Positions 22,601 to 32,476 of a stretch of DNA of 53,836 bases are shown in pieces (the first letter of the stretch is position 1; each line of letters starts with the position of its first letter). The notes beneath the pieces were generated by a model. It had not been told where the DNA came from, did no database searches, and worked only from the letters and a program-made list of their open reading frames with translations. Source of the DNA: an uncultured Pelagibacteraceae bacterium. GTDB taxonomy: Bacteria > Pseudomonadota > Alphaproteobacteria > Pelagibacterales > AG-422-B15. Both the position numbers and the translations under genes were made by a program. The stretch covers positions 1 to 53,836 of the forward strand of contig CABYGA010000005.1 of NCBI GenBank assembly GCA_902518415.1, read 5' to 3'.

Positions 22601-23140
22601 GAGTATTTAGATATAAAGGAAAATGAATCAGCCTATAATCAAAAAGATGTATTATTAGGAGGAACGCTACTTTCGAAAAAAGAAAAAAGATCTGCAAGAG
22701 GAAACGCTTATGCTTTTTTGAATTTTTCTGATTTGTCTTCAATATATGAACTAATAATGTTTGAGAGTAATCTTAGAAAGTATAGAGATTTATTAGTTGA
22801 AGGTGAGTCCTTTATTATTAGTGTTGATTTTTCATTTCAAAATGGGACTTTAAGAGGCGAACTAAAAAAAGTGTTTAGTTTCGATGAAGTAGAAAATTTA
22901 AATCTCAAAAAGGTAAAAGCAGAAAATGAAGAAAAGGCAAATTCATTAATAAAGATATACGCTGACGGTAATTTCACTAAAGATGAACTTCTGAAATTAA
23001 AATGGGTTAAGGGTATGCAGAAAGTAGAAATTATATATGATAATCAACTACTTAAAATTCCTGGAGCATTCGAAATTAGCGCTGATATGATTAAAGAAAT
23101 CAAAACTCTTAACGGCGTAAAAAAAATAGACCTTAGTTGA
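19688..23140 (+). CDS. dnaE: DNA polymerase III subunit alpha
   Basis: PHP domain ([19 protein letters not shown]), [49 protein letters not shown], C-terminal OB-fold. Confidence 0.98.
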   Translation: [1150 protein letters not shown]

Positions 23141-23168
23141 TAAAAGTATTGAATATTACTTATCCTTC

Positions 23169-23267
23169 GTGTAATTAAACGCTTAATTTAATCACACAAC
23201 GATAGCTTTTGCTGTCCGGTCCTTATTTAAGGTCAAATTGTTGTGGATGTACAACCGGAGAAGTTAT
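23169..23267 (+). promoter_or_regulatory. Structured rpsB 5' leader (candidate autogenous regulatory RNA)
   Basis: Hairpin GTGTAATTAAA/TTTAATCACAC (23169-23197, one A.C mismatch); hairpin GATAGC-TTTT-GCTGTC (23201-23216); CCTTA-TT-TAAGG (23221-23232) enclosed by CCGGT (23216-23220)/ACCGG (23254-23258), which overlaps the GGAG Shine-Dalgarno at 23257-23260. Confidence 0.6.
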
Positions 23268-24044
23268 ATGAGTATACCTAATATTGATTTAAGAGAACTA
23301 GTTAATGCTGGCGTTCACTTTGGACACAAGTCACAAAGATGGAATCCCAAAATGCAGAAATATATTCACAGTACAAGAGAAAATGTACACATAATCAATT
23401 TAAATCATACAGTTCAAATGATGCAAGAAGCATTAAATGTAATTGACAGTATCACATCACGTGGTGGGAAAATTTTGTTTGTCGCAACAAAAAAACAGGC
23501 ATCGGCAAAGATTGCTGAGTTAGCAATAGAAACTGGACAGTACTATGTAAACCATAGATGGCTGGGCGGCATGCTTACTAATTGGTCTACAATTACGAAG
23601 TCAATAAAGAAAATGAAAGAACTTGAGGTTCTTAAGTCAAATCCAAATAATGAATTTACAAAAAAAGAAATACTTAAACTCACCAATAAACACGATAAAC
23701 TTGTTAAATCTTTAAGTGGAATAAGTGAGATGAAGAAATCCCCAGACTTACTTTTTATTATTGATACAAAATTAGAACATATTGCTGTCTCAGAAGCTAA
23801 TCATTTGAATATTCCAATAATTGGAATAGTCGATACCAATTCAGATCCAGACGAAATTAGCTACCCAATACCTGGAAACGATGATTCAAGAAGATCAATA
23901 AATCTTTATTGCTCTTTGATAAAGGAAACAATTAATTCTGCAGAAACCCAAATAAATTTTACAGAAGATAAATCTACAATGACATCTGAAAAAAGTTTAG
24001 ATGATCAGACTGACAATAAATCTTCTGATGATGGTGTTGAGTAG
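23268..24044 (+). CDS. rpsB: 30S ribosomal protein S2
   Basis: [43 protein letters not shown] 23268 follows CCGGAGAAG. The ORF-track start 23238 falls in the leader. Confidence 0.97.
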   Translation: MSIPNIDLRELVNAGVHFGHKSQRWNPKMQKYIHSTRENVHIINLNHTVQMMQEALNVIDSITSRGGKILFVATKKQASAKIAELAIETGQYYVNHRWLGGMLTNWSTITKSIKKMKELEVLKSNPNNEFTKKEILKLTNKHDKLVKSLSGISEMKKSPDLLFIIDTKLEHIAVSEANHLNIPIIGIVDTNSDPDEISYPIPGNDDSRRSINLYCSLIKETINSAETQINFTEDKSTMTSEKSLDDQTDNKSSDDGVE

Positions 24045-24077
24045 TAAGAGAATATTATTATATAAAAGTAAATAATT

Positions 24078-24905
24078 ATGACAGTCAGCGCTAAAGAAGT
24101 TCAAGAGTTAAGAAAAATGTCTGGTGCAGGCATGATGGAATGTAAGTCTGCTCTTTCAGAAGCAAATGGCAATCTAGACGAGGCTTTTAAGCTACTGCGT
24201 GAAAAAGGAATTGCAAAAGCTGAAAAAAAATCGTCAAGAGACGCAAACGAGGGTCTTGTTGCAATAAAGAAAGAAGGCAATTCAGCAGCTATGATTGAAG
24301 TTAATTCTGAAACTGATTTTGTTTCACGAAATTCAGAATTTCATGATCTTGTTAATTCTATTCTTGAAATTGTGATGCAAAATAAGAATGATACAGATAA
24401 ATCAATTGAAGATACAAAAACACTTATTAGTGACGCTGTAGGTAAAATTGGAGAGAACATTGTGCTGAAAAATATAAAATTTATAGAAGGAAATATTTAT
24501 AGCTATATACACAACAGTGTTACTGATGGAATGGGAAAAATTGGTGTTTTAATAAACTTTAACTCTGATTCTAGTGAAATAGATGTTATTGGTAAAAATA
24601 TTTGTATGCATATTGCAGCATCTGCTCCAAAATCATTAACAGTGGATGATCTTGAAAAGTCCATCATCGAGAATGAAAAAGAAATAATTTCAAAGCAATT
24701 GAAAGAAACGGGCAAGCCAGACAATATTCTTGAGAAAATGATGCAAGGTAAGTTAAATAAATTCTATGAAGAAAATACATTAATGGGACAAAAATTTGTA
24801 ATAGATCCATCAATTTCGATCGAACAATATTTAATGCAAGCTTCAAAAGAAATTAATAGTCAAATTAATATTCAAGAATTTCTTCGATTTGAAATAGGTT
24901 CATAA
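24078..24905 (+). CDS. tsf: Elongation factor Ts
   Basis: VQELRKMSGAGMMECKSALSEANGNLDEAFKLLREKGIAKAEKK; NSETDFVSRN. Confidence 0.97.
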   Translation: MTVSAKEVQELRKMSGAGMMECKSALSEANGNLDEAFKLLREKGIAKAEKKSSRDANEGLVAIKKEGNSAAMIEVNSETDFVSRNSEFHDLVNSILEIVMQNKNDTDKSIEDTKTLISDAVGKIGENIVLKNIKFIEGNIYSYIHNSVTDGMGKIGVLINFNSDSSEIDVIGKNICMHIAASAPKSLTVDDLEKSIIENEKEIISKQLKETGKPDNILEKMMQGKLNKFYEENTLMGQKFVIDPSISIEQYLMQASKEINSQINIQEFLRFEIGS

Positions 24906-24908
24906 AAA

Positions 24909-25628
24909 ATGAATAAAAATAAAAGAAAACGGATATTAATTAAATTATCCGGTGAATCTCTTATGGGCGACGATAATTATGGAATTGAACTCAAAACTGT
25001 CGATAAGTTAGCAAAAAACATCAAATCATTTATTAAGTTAAATGTTGAATTATGCATTGTTATAGGGGGAGGCAATATATTCCGAGGACTTGCTGCTTCC
25101 TCAAAAGGGATGGATAGAGCAAATGCTGATTATATGGGGATGCTGGCAACTGTTATGAATAGTCTAGCAATGCAAAATGCTCTAGAGAAACTAAAATTAG
25201 AGACAAGGGTAATGTCTGCTTTTCCAATTCAGTCTATTTGTGAAACTTACATTAGACGCAGAGCAATAAGACACATGGAAAAAGGAAGAGTAGTGATTTG
25301 CGCTGCTGGAACTGGAAATCCATATTTCTCAACTGATACTGCAGCTTCATTAAGAGCAGCTGAGTTAATGTGTTCTTATATATACAAAGCTACCCAGGTT
25401 GATGGGATATATAGTAAGGACCCAAAAAAGAATAAAGATGCAAAAAAATATAAAAAAATATCATATAATAAATATTTATCTGATAATCTCAGGGTTATGG
25501 ATAGTGCGGCAATTAGTGTGGCTAGAGAAAATAAAATCCCTATTAGAGTATTTTCTATTCTTGAGAAAGATTGCTTTAAAGGCGTTTATAATGACAAATT
25601 GAATTATTCAGAAATTAACGATGTTTGA
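24909..25628 (+). CDS. pyrH: Uridylate kinase
   Basis: [71 protein letters not shown]. Confidence 0.97.
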   Translation: MNKNKRKRILIKLSGESLMGDDNYGIELKTVDKLAKNIKSFIKLNVELCIVIGGGNIFRGLAASSKGMDRANADYMGMLATVMNSLAMQNALEKLKLETRVMSAFPIQSICETYIRRRAIRHMEKGRVVICAAGTGNPYFSTDTAASLRAAELMCSYIYKATQVDGIYSKDPKKNKDAKKYKKISYNKYLSDNLRVMDSAAISVARENKIPIRVFSILEKDCFKGVYNDKLNYSEINDV

Positions 25629-26178
25629 TCAGATACATAAGGATGTTGAAAAAAGGATGGATTCCTCAATTCAATCATCTAGATCTGAGATGAGTGGTAT
25701 AAGGGCTGGAAGAGCATCTCCAAGCATGCTTGATTCAATCAAGGTAGAAGCATACGGACAAAAAATGAATATTAATCAAGTTGCCAATATTACGACCCCT
25801 GATGCCAGGTCAATAAATATTGATATATGGGATCAAGCTAATGTTAATTTGGTTGATAAGGCAGTTAGAGAATCAGATTTAGGAATCAATCCAATGATCG
25901 AGGGTAATCTTATCAGATTACCATTACCTCAACTAACTGAAGAGAGAAGAAATGAATTCCTTAAGATGGCAAGTAAGATTGCTGAGAATACAAAAATAGC
26001 AATTAGAAATATTAGAAGGGACGGCATTGAGAAAGTTAAAAAATTAGAAAAAGATAAAGAAATTGGACAAGATGATTCAAAAAAGTATCAAGAGGAAATT
26101 GAAACTCTAACTGCAAATAAAATTAAAATTATCGATGAAGTTCAAAAGTCTAAAGAAGAAGATTTAAAAAATATATAA
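25621..26178 (+). CDS. frr: Ribosome recycling factor
   Basis: [62 protein letters not shown]. Confidence 0.97.
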   Translation: MFDQIHKDVEKRMDSSIQSSRSEMSGIRAGRASPSMLDSIKVEAYGQKMNINQVANITTPDARSINIDIWDQANVNLVDKAVRESDLGINPMIEGNLIRLPLPQLTEERRNEFLKMASKIAENTKIAIRNIRRDGIEKVKKLEKDKEIGQDDSKKYQEEIETLTANKIKIIDEVQKSKEEDLKNI

Positions 26179-26189
26179 CATCGCTTAAA

Positions 26190-26885
26190 GTGATAGCATT
26201 TAATTCTCACAAAACAAAAATCAAACATGTCGCTATAATTATGGATGGCAATGGAAGATGGGCAGTAAAAAACAAAGTATCAAAAAAAATGGGACACGAG
26301 CATGGGGTTCGTAATTGTATCAAAATTTGTGAAAATCTTAAAAAACTAGATTTTAAAATAAATGAAATTTCATTTTATGTATTTTCCACAGAAAATTGGA
26401 AACGCACACCCTTAGAAGTAAGAAATTTATTTAAAATCATAGAAACTTTCTATGCTTCATTCAAAACTTCAGCAAATAAAAACAATATTTCTGTAAGACA
26501 CTATGGCTCTAAAAAAAAACTATCTAGTAAAATAAAGAAAATAATTGACGATGTAGTACTGACTACAAAGAAAAATAATGGAACTTATGTAAATTTATTA
26601 TTTAACTATGGATCAAGACAAGAAATTGAAGATGCGATAAAAAAAATTCAGTCTGAAAAGAAAAAAAAATTTAACTTTAGGGACTATTTGTATATTCCTG
26701 AGTCAAATGATCCAGATTTAATAATTAGAACTGGTGGAGAAATTAGGCTAAGTAATTTCATGTTATGGCAAAGTGCATATTCAGAACTTTATTTTACAAA
26801 GACGTTGTGGCCAGACTTCAAAATTAATTCTTTGAACAAAATATTACACAGCTATTTAAAAAGAAATAGAAAACATGGAAAATAA
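26190..26885 (+). CDS. uppS: Undecaprenyl diphosphate synthase
   Basis: KHVAIIMDGNGRWA...GHEHGVRN...FYVFSTENWKR...DPDLIIRTGGEIRLSNFMLWQSAYSELYFTKTLWPDF. Confidence 0.96.
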   Translation: MIAFNSHKTKIKHVAIIMDGNGRWAVKNKVSKKMGHEHGVRNCIKICENLKKLDFKINEISFYVFSTENWKRTPLEVRNLFKIIETFYASFKTSANKNNISVRHYGSKKKLSSKIKKIIDDVVLTTKKNNGTYVNLLFNYGSRQEIEDAIKKIQSEKKKKFNFRDYLYIPESNDPDLIIRTGGEIRLSNFMLWQSAYSELYFTKTLWPDFKINSLNKILHSYLKRNRKHGK

Positions 26886-27534
26886 ATTGAAAAACTTATT
26901 TAATAAAAATTTATTATTAAGGATATTATCTTTGATTATATTTATTCCTTTAATGTTACTGCCAATTGTTGTTAGTAATTATTTATTATTCATGATTTAT
27001 ATCTTTTTTAATGCTGTAATTCTTTACGAGATTCAATTAATGAAAGTTGATGATGGGAAAAAAAAATTACTTATTATTTATAAGGCTTTAATAACATTTA
27101 TTTTTTTTATATTTATTTTAATAAAAATCACTGCAGTTATGACTCCAATAGATTTAATTGAAATAATTAGCGCTATTTGGCTATTTGATACTTTCTCTTT
27201 TTTAGGTGGCAAAATTATTGGCGGCAAAAAACTTATTCCATCAATTAGTTCTGGAAAAACTCAAAGTGGATTGTTAGTTGGTATAACCACCACACTTTTC
27301 TGTTTTTATATTTATTCAATAATTGTTAACGATTATTCATTAAAGTATTTATTATTTATTAGTATAATTATATTATTTGCTTTTCTAGGAGATGTAATAG
27401 CTTCGATCATAAAGAGAACGTCATCTATTAAGGACTCAGGTTCCATCTTGCCCGGACATGGAGGCTTATTAGATAGGCTAGATTCATTTATAGGAGTTTT
27501 CTTTTTCATTGGCATTTATCAATTATTATCATGA
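26875..27534 (+). CDS. cdsA: Phosphatidate cytidylyltransferase
   Basis: LFDTFSFLGGKIIGGKKLIPSISSGKTQSGLLVG; FAFLGDVIASIIKRTSSIKDSGSILPGHGGLLDRLDSF. Confidence 0.95.
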   Translation: MENKLKNLFNKNLLLRILSLIIFIPLMLLPIVVSNYLLFMIYIFFNAVILYEIQLMKVDDGKKKLLIIYKALITFIFFIFILIKITAVMTPIDLIEIISAIWLFDTFSFLGGKIIGGKKLIPSISSGKTQSGLLVGITTTLFCFYIYSIIVNDYSLKYLLFISIIILFAFLGDVIASIIKRTSSIKDSGSILPGHGGLLDRLDSFIGVFFFIGIYQLLS

Positions 27535-28682
27535 AGAAGATTAATTTAGTTATTTATGGAGCAACTGGTAGCATTGGGGGTTCTGTGCTTTCCATAGTTC
27601 GGTCTAATAGTAAAAAATTTAATATTCAAGGAATCACATGCAATAAAAATTATAATAAATTAATAAAAATTGCTGAAGAATTTAACGTAAAAAAAATTGG
27701 AATAAATAAACGAATAAAAGGCACAGTTAAAGAACTAAATAAATACCATGTTTATGAGGACATAAGTACATTCAGCGACATTTGTGATAATAAAACCGAT
27801 GTGATTATTTTTGCGATATCTGGTTTAGCCGGTTTAGATCTTATTTATAAATTGTGTAAAATTGGCAAAACGATTGGAATGGCAAATAAAGAGTGTATTA
27901 TTTCAATTGGTGAAAATTTGAGAAAACTGGCAAAAAAAAATTGTTCCATAATAGTACCGCTTGATTCTGAGCATAATTCTATCTTTCATTTATTAAACAA
28001 CGATCATGGCTCTTTTGAGTCAATTACAATAACTGCTTCTGGTGGTCCATTTAGAAAATTGCCTTTAAAATCATTTAATAATATCAGTGTTAAACAAGCC
28101 CTATCTCATCCAATATGGAAAATGGGAAAAAAAATATCAATAGATTCAGCTACTATGGTTAATAAAGCACTCGAAATTATTGAGGCTAAATATTTATTTA
28201 ATCTAGAAGACAGTCAAATCGATGCAATTATACACCCACAGGCGGTAGTTCATGCAATGGTAAATTACAAAAATGGAATTACTACAGCCTTGTTAAATAA
28301 GCCTGATATGCGCATACCGATATCATCCTTATTTTTTAAATTTAATGATTATACAAATAAAACTAAAGAATTGAATTTGTTAGAGTATTCAAAACTAGAG
28401 TTTCACGCAATAAATACTAAAAGATATCCAGCCATAAAATTGGGTAAGGAGGTAATGAAAATTGGTGGGCTAGCTCCTAATGCCTTTAATTATCTAAATG
28501 AGATCTTAGTTAGTTATTTTCTAAAAGGTGTAATAAAATTTGCAGATATAACAGCTTTAAATGAAATTAATTTAGAGAAGATATTTTCTAAAAATACCAA
28601 TATAATGTCTCCTAATCTAATGGATATAAAAAACATTAATAACTGGATTGATAAAAACATACAAATAGGCAATAGGAAATGA
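27531..28682 (+). CDS. dxr: 1-deoxy-D-xylulose 5-phosphate reductoisomerase
   Basis: IYGATGSIGGSVLSIV; GMANKECIISIGE; PLDSEHNSIFHLL; SATMVNKALEIIEAKYLF. Confidence 0.97.
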   Translation: MKKINLVIYGATGSIGGSVLSIVRSNSKKFNIQGITCNKNYNKLIKIAEEFNVKKIGINKRIKGTVKELNKYHVYEDISTFSDICDNKTDVIIFAISGLAGLDLIYKLCKIGKTIGMANKECIISIGENLRKLAKKNCSIIVPLDSEHNSIFHLLNNDHGSFESITITASGGPFRKLPLKSFNNISVKQALSHPIWKMGKKISIDSATMVNKALEIIEAKYLFNLEDSQIDAIIHPQAVVHAMVNYKNGITTALLNKPDMRIPISSLFFKFNDYTNKTKELNLLEYSKLEFHAINTKRYPAIKLGKEVMKIGGLAPNAFNYLNEILVSYFLKGVIKFADITALNEINLEKIFSKNTNIMSPNLMDIKNINNWIDKNIQIGNRK

Positions 28683-28692
28683 TTACAAGACT

Positions 28693-30939
28693 ATGAAAAA
28701 TTATTTAATATATATTACCATATATTTATTTGTTGCATTTAATTCATTCGCATCAGACAACGTCATAAAGATTATTAATATTGAAGGAAATCAAAGAATT
28801 GATACTGAAACAGTAATTGCTTACTCTAATGTTTCTGAAAACGATGTCTACACAGAGGAATATGGAAATCTAATATTAAAGCAATTATTTAAAACTAATT
28901 TATTTTCGAATATACAGGTTTCATTTGATAAGAATGAATTAAATATCACCATACAAGAAAATCCAACAATTAATCTAGTATCTTTTAAGGGAAATTCAAA
29001 AATAAAAGATGAAGATTTAATAACAGAAATAACTTTAAAAGAGAGATCAGTTTATTCTAGAAATAAAGTAAAAAAAGACATACAAAGAATGCTTTCGCTA
29101 TATCAAAGAAGTGGCAGGCTTTCTACCGAAATAGATCCTAAATTAGAATTATTAGACAATAATAGAGTAAATTTGACTTATGAAATAACCGAGTCAGATG
29201 TTGCAAAGGTATCGAGCATAATAATCTTAGGGAATAAAGCCTTTTCAACATCTAAAATAAAATCACTAATGAAAACTAAAGAAAATACACTTCTTCGCAT
29301 ACTTTCATCAGCTGATAATTATGATCCTGATAAATTAGAATATGACAAACAACTTATAACTCAATTTTATAATAATAATGGTTATCCTAAGTTTAAATTT
29401 ATTTCATCAATAGCTCAATTGAAGGCTAACTCTAATGACTTTGAAATTCTGTTAAATGTAAGCGAAGGTGAAAAGTTTAACTTTGGGAAACTAACAGTGG
29501 AAAGTAAGTTAAAAAAAATGAACTCTGAATTAATAGAGGATAATTTGCCTATAAAAGATGGAAATTTATTTGATCGAAGTTTAGTTAAGAAAAGTGTCGA
29601 TGAATTAAAAGAGTATGCACAACTTGATGGTTATTCTTTTATCGATATAAATACAGAATTTTTTGAAAACACTGATAGTAATTCACTAGACATAAAATTA
29701 ATTATTAATGAAGGACCTAGAGTGTATGTAAATAAAATAAATATAGACGGCAACACTAGAACAATTGACAAAGTTATTAGAAGAGAAATAAATCTTACTG
29801 AAGGCGATGCATATAATAAGTACTCAATAAATTATTCTAAGGACTCTATTAAGTCACTCAATTATTTTAGTAAAGTTGAAATAGATGAAATCAAAACAAG
29901 CTTTCCAGATAAAATTAATTTAGATATTAGCGTTGAGGAAAAAAATACAGGAGAGGCATCAATTGGTGCTGGCTACTCAAGTTCGACTGCTGCATCATTA
30001 CAACTTGGATTAAGTGAAAAGAATTTTCTAGGCAAGGGGCAGAAAGTCAATTTTAAATCATCACTATCTAATACAAATAGCACATATGATATTTCTATAA
30101 CAGAACCCTACTTTAATAATAAGCCATTATCCTTAAGTGCTAATCTATATAGTAATTTTACAGACCCGGCTTCAGTTAACTATGACACAGAGGATATTGG
30201 ATTTGGAGTTTCTAGTTCTTTTCCATTAGCAATTGATAGATATATAGAACTTCGTTATTCATTATTTACTGCGAAAATAAAGGCAGATTCAGGTGCTACA
30301 GCTTATGAGAGAGCTCTTGCAGGTACTGATACAGTATCAACTTTAGGTTACTCATTAACGATTGACAAAAGGAATAGTAGATACAAACCATCAAGAGGTT
30401 TTAACATCATATTAAATCAAGACTTTGCAGGTCTTGGAGGAAATAGTTATTATTATAAGAACAGTTTTGAATTTAATTCATATAAAAGACTTTCGGAGAG
30501 ATTTATAGGATCATATAAACTTCAAGCTGGTAATATAAATGGCTATAATGATAAATATACTCCTTTATCCTCAAATTATAAATTAGGAGGAAAAAGACTG
30601 AGAGGCTTTAAATCTGGCAAAATAGGCCCGAAAATAGGTAACTCGTATACAGGTGGGCAGTACTACTATCTGACATCTCTTGAAACAAATTTTGATTTAA
30701 ATATAGATGCATTTGACATTACTACTACATTCTTTGTTGATGTTGGCAGCGTCTGGGGTTTAGAGAATCCTTCATACGTATCAATTAATGATGATCATGA
30801 AACAAGGTCATCGTTAGGTTTAAACTTTAACTGGGACTCGGCTATTGGGCCTATTAATATAGTTTATGCAAATATTTTGAAAAGTAATACAAATGATACT
30901 ACAGATAATCTTTATTTTGATATAGGATATAATTTTTAA
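28693..30939 (+). CDS. bamA: Outer membrane protein assembly factor BamA
   Basis: Signal peptide, POTRA repeats (INIEGNQRIDTETV, INIDGNTRTIDKVIRREINLTEGDAYN), C-terminal Omp85 barrel with LGGKRLRGF. Confidence 0.95.
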   Translation: MKNYLIYITIYLFVAFNSFASDNVIKIINIEGNQRIDTETVIAYSNVSENDVYTEEYGNLILKQLFKTNLFSNIQVSFDKNELNITIQENPTINLVSFKGNSKIKDEDLITEITLKERSVYSRNKVKKDIQRMLSLYQRSGRLSTEIDPKLELLDNNRVNLTYEITESDVAKVSSIIILGNKAFSTSKIKSLMKTKENTLLRILSSADNYDPDKLEYDKQLITQFYNNNGYPKFKFISSIAQLKANSNDFEILLNVSEGEKFNFGKLTVESKLKKMNSELIEDNLPIKDGNLFDRSLVKKSVDELKEYAQLDGYSFIDINTEFFENTDSNSLDIKLIINEGPRVYVNKINIDGNTRTIDKVIRREINLTEGDAYNKYSINYSKDSIKSLNYFSKVEIDEIKTSFPDKINLDISVEEKNTGEASIGAGYSSSTAASLQLGLSEKNFLGKGQKVNFKSSLSNTNSTYDISITEPYFNNKPLSLSANLYSNFTDPASVNYDTEDIGFGVSSSFPLAIDRYIELRYSLFTAKIKADSGATAYERALAGTDTVSTLGYSLTIDKRNSRYKPSRGFNIILNQDFAGLGGNSYYYKNSFEFNSYKRLSERFIGSYKLQAGNINGYNDKYTPLSSNYKLGGKRLRGFKSGKIGPKIGNSYTGGQYYYLTSLETNFDLNIDAFDITTTFFVDVGSVWGLENPSYVSINDDHETRSSLGLNFNWDSAIGPINIVYANILKSNTNDTTDNLYFDIGYNF

Positions 30940-30955
30940 CAGCTATATTTCAAAA

Positions 30956-31492
30956 ATGAATAAAAAAATTTTAACTTTTATTACTGTATTCTGTTTAGTC
31001 CCTTTTTTTTCATTAGCTGAATATCCAAGCACCTCAATAGGTGTGATAGATTTAAATAAAATCTTGTCTGAGTCAGATGCTGCAATGAATGCTGCTGAAC
31101 AAATAGAAGAAATAGCATCTAATATTGAAAACGAAATTAAAGAATCAGATCAAGCTATAATTAATGAACAGAACTTACTTATTGAATCACAAACAATAAT
31201 GGCTCCAGAAGCTTTTGAAACAAAAAGAATAGATTATGAAAACAAAGTCCAAAAATACAACGCGGAAAGACAAGCAAAGTTAGTGAAGATTGATGAGCTT
31301 ATTGCAACATCAAGAAATGAAGTCTTGCTTGCTATGAAGCCAATATTAGAAGAAATTGCAAATGAAAAAGGAATTACCGTTCTATTAGAAAAAGGTTCAG
31401 TTATACTAAATGCGGATAAAATGGATATTACTGATAGCGTTTTAAAAATGCTAAATAAAGAAATGCCAAAACTCAAAGTATCAAGAGACTAA
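30956..31492 (+). CDS. skp: OmpH/Skp-family periplasmic chaperone
   Basis: Signal peptide + IGVIDLNKILSESDAA, coiled-coil; between bamA and lpxD. Confidence 0.88.
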   Translation: MNKKILTFITVFCLVPFFSLAEYPSTSIGVIDLNKILSESDAAMNAAEQIEEIASNIENEIKESDQAIINEQNLLIESQTIMAPEAFETKRIDYENKVQKYNAERQAKLVKIDELIATSRNEVLLAMKPILEEIANEKGITVLLEKGSVILNADKMDITDSVLKMLNKEMPKLKVSRD

Positions 31493-31498
31493 TACTAA

Positions 31499-32476
31499 AT
31501 GAATCCATGTTTTTTTAAGAACTTGGGGCCAATAGGAGTCAATGAAATTAGAGATCACTTAGAATGTAATACTTTTGATATTAGCGATGATGCCACTTTT
31601 GATAATCTTACTAATATTACCAAATTAAAGAAAAATGGACTTTCATTTTTAAATGACGCTGAATTTTCTGCAAACAACAATTACCTTAGTGGAACAATAA
31701 TTGTAACAAATGCCACTCACAAAAAATTTAAGGAAAATAATGCATTAATTGTAGTTAATAACGTACAAGAGGCGGTAGCGATATTGTCAAATTTATTTTA
31801 TCGATCGTTTACAAATGAAGAAATTGAATTATTGGATGAGCCAAAGATTGATAACAATTCTAATATCGCATGCACTGCTATAATAGAGAAAGGTTCAATA
31901 ATTGGAAAAAATGTTAAAATCGGACATGGGTGTAAGATTGGATATAACTGTATAATTGGTGATAATACATCAGTTGATGCAAATACAATTATCACAAATT
32001 CAATAATTGCTGAAAATGTAAATATAGGGAGAAATGTTTCTATCGGTCAACAGGGGTTTGGTTTTGCTATTAATAAAAATAATAATATTAGAATTTATCA
32101 TATTGGTAGAGTTATTATTCAGTCAGGAGTTAACATAGGATCTAATTGCACAATTGATCGAGGAAGTTTTTCGGATACGGTTATTGGAGAAAATACTTTT
32201 TTTGATAATTTGTGTCATATTGCACATAATGTAATTGTAGGTAAAAATTGTATCTTTGCAGGAATGACGGGGATTGCGGGCAGCACTAAGATTGGTGATA
32301 ATGTTATGGCTGGTGGTCAAGCAGGAATAGCAGGACACTTAGTTATAGGAGATAACGTAAAAATATCTGCTCAAAGTGGAGTTTTAAAAAATATCAAAGA
32401 CAATTGCTCAGTTATGGGAAATCCAGCCATAGATAAGTATAAATATATAAAAAGATATAAAAAAAATTATGCTTAA
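31499..32476 (+). CDS. lpxD: UDP-3-O-acylglucosamine N-acyltransferase
   Basis: LxpD N-domain (LSFLNDAEF) + left-handed beta-helix hexapeptides (IGKNVKIGHGCKIGYNCIIGDN; DRGSFSDTVIGENTFFDNLCHIAHNVIVG). Confidence 0.95.
   Translation: MNPCFFKNLGPIGVNEIRDHLECNTFDISDDATFDNLTNITKLKKNGLSFLNDAEFSANNNYLSGTIIVTNATHKKFKENNALIVVNNVQEAVAILSNLFYRSFTNEEIELLDEPKIDNNSNIACTAIIEKGSIIGKNVKIGHGCKIGYNCIIGDNTSVDANTIITNSIIAENVNIGRNVSIGQQGFGFAINKNNNIRIYHIGRVIIQSGVNIGSNCTIDRGSFSDTVIGENTFFDNLCHIAHNVIVGKNCIFAGMTGIAGSTKIGDNVMAGGQAGIAGHLVIGDNVKISAQSGVLKNIKDNCSVMGNPAIDKYKYIKRYKKNYA

Noticed and set aside
23169-23197. Possible rho-independent terminator of dnaE
   Set aside because: Stem is AT-rich and not followed by a T-tract; better explained as part of the rpsB leader, though a role in transcript ending is not excluded.
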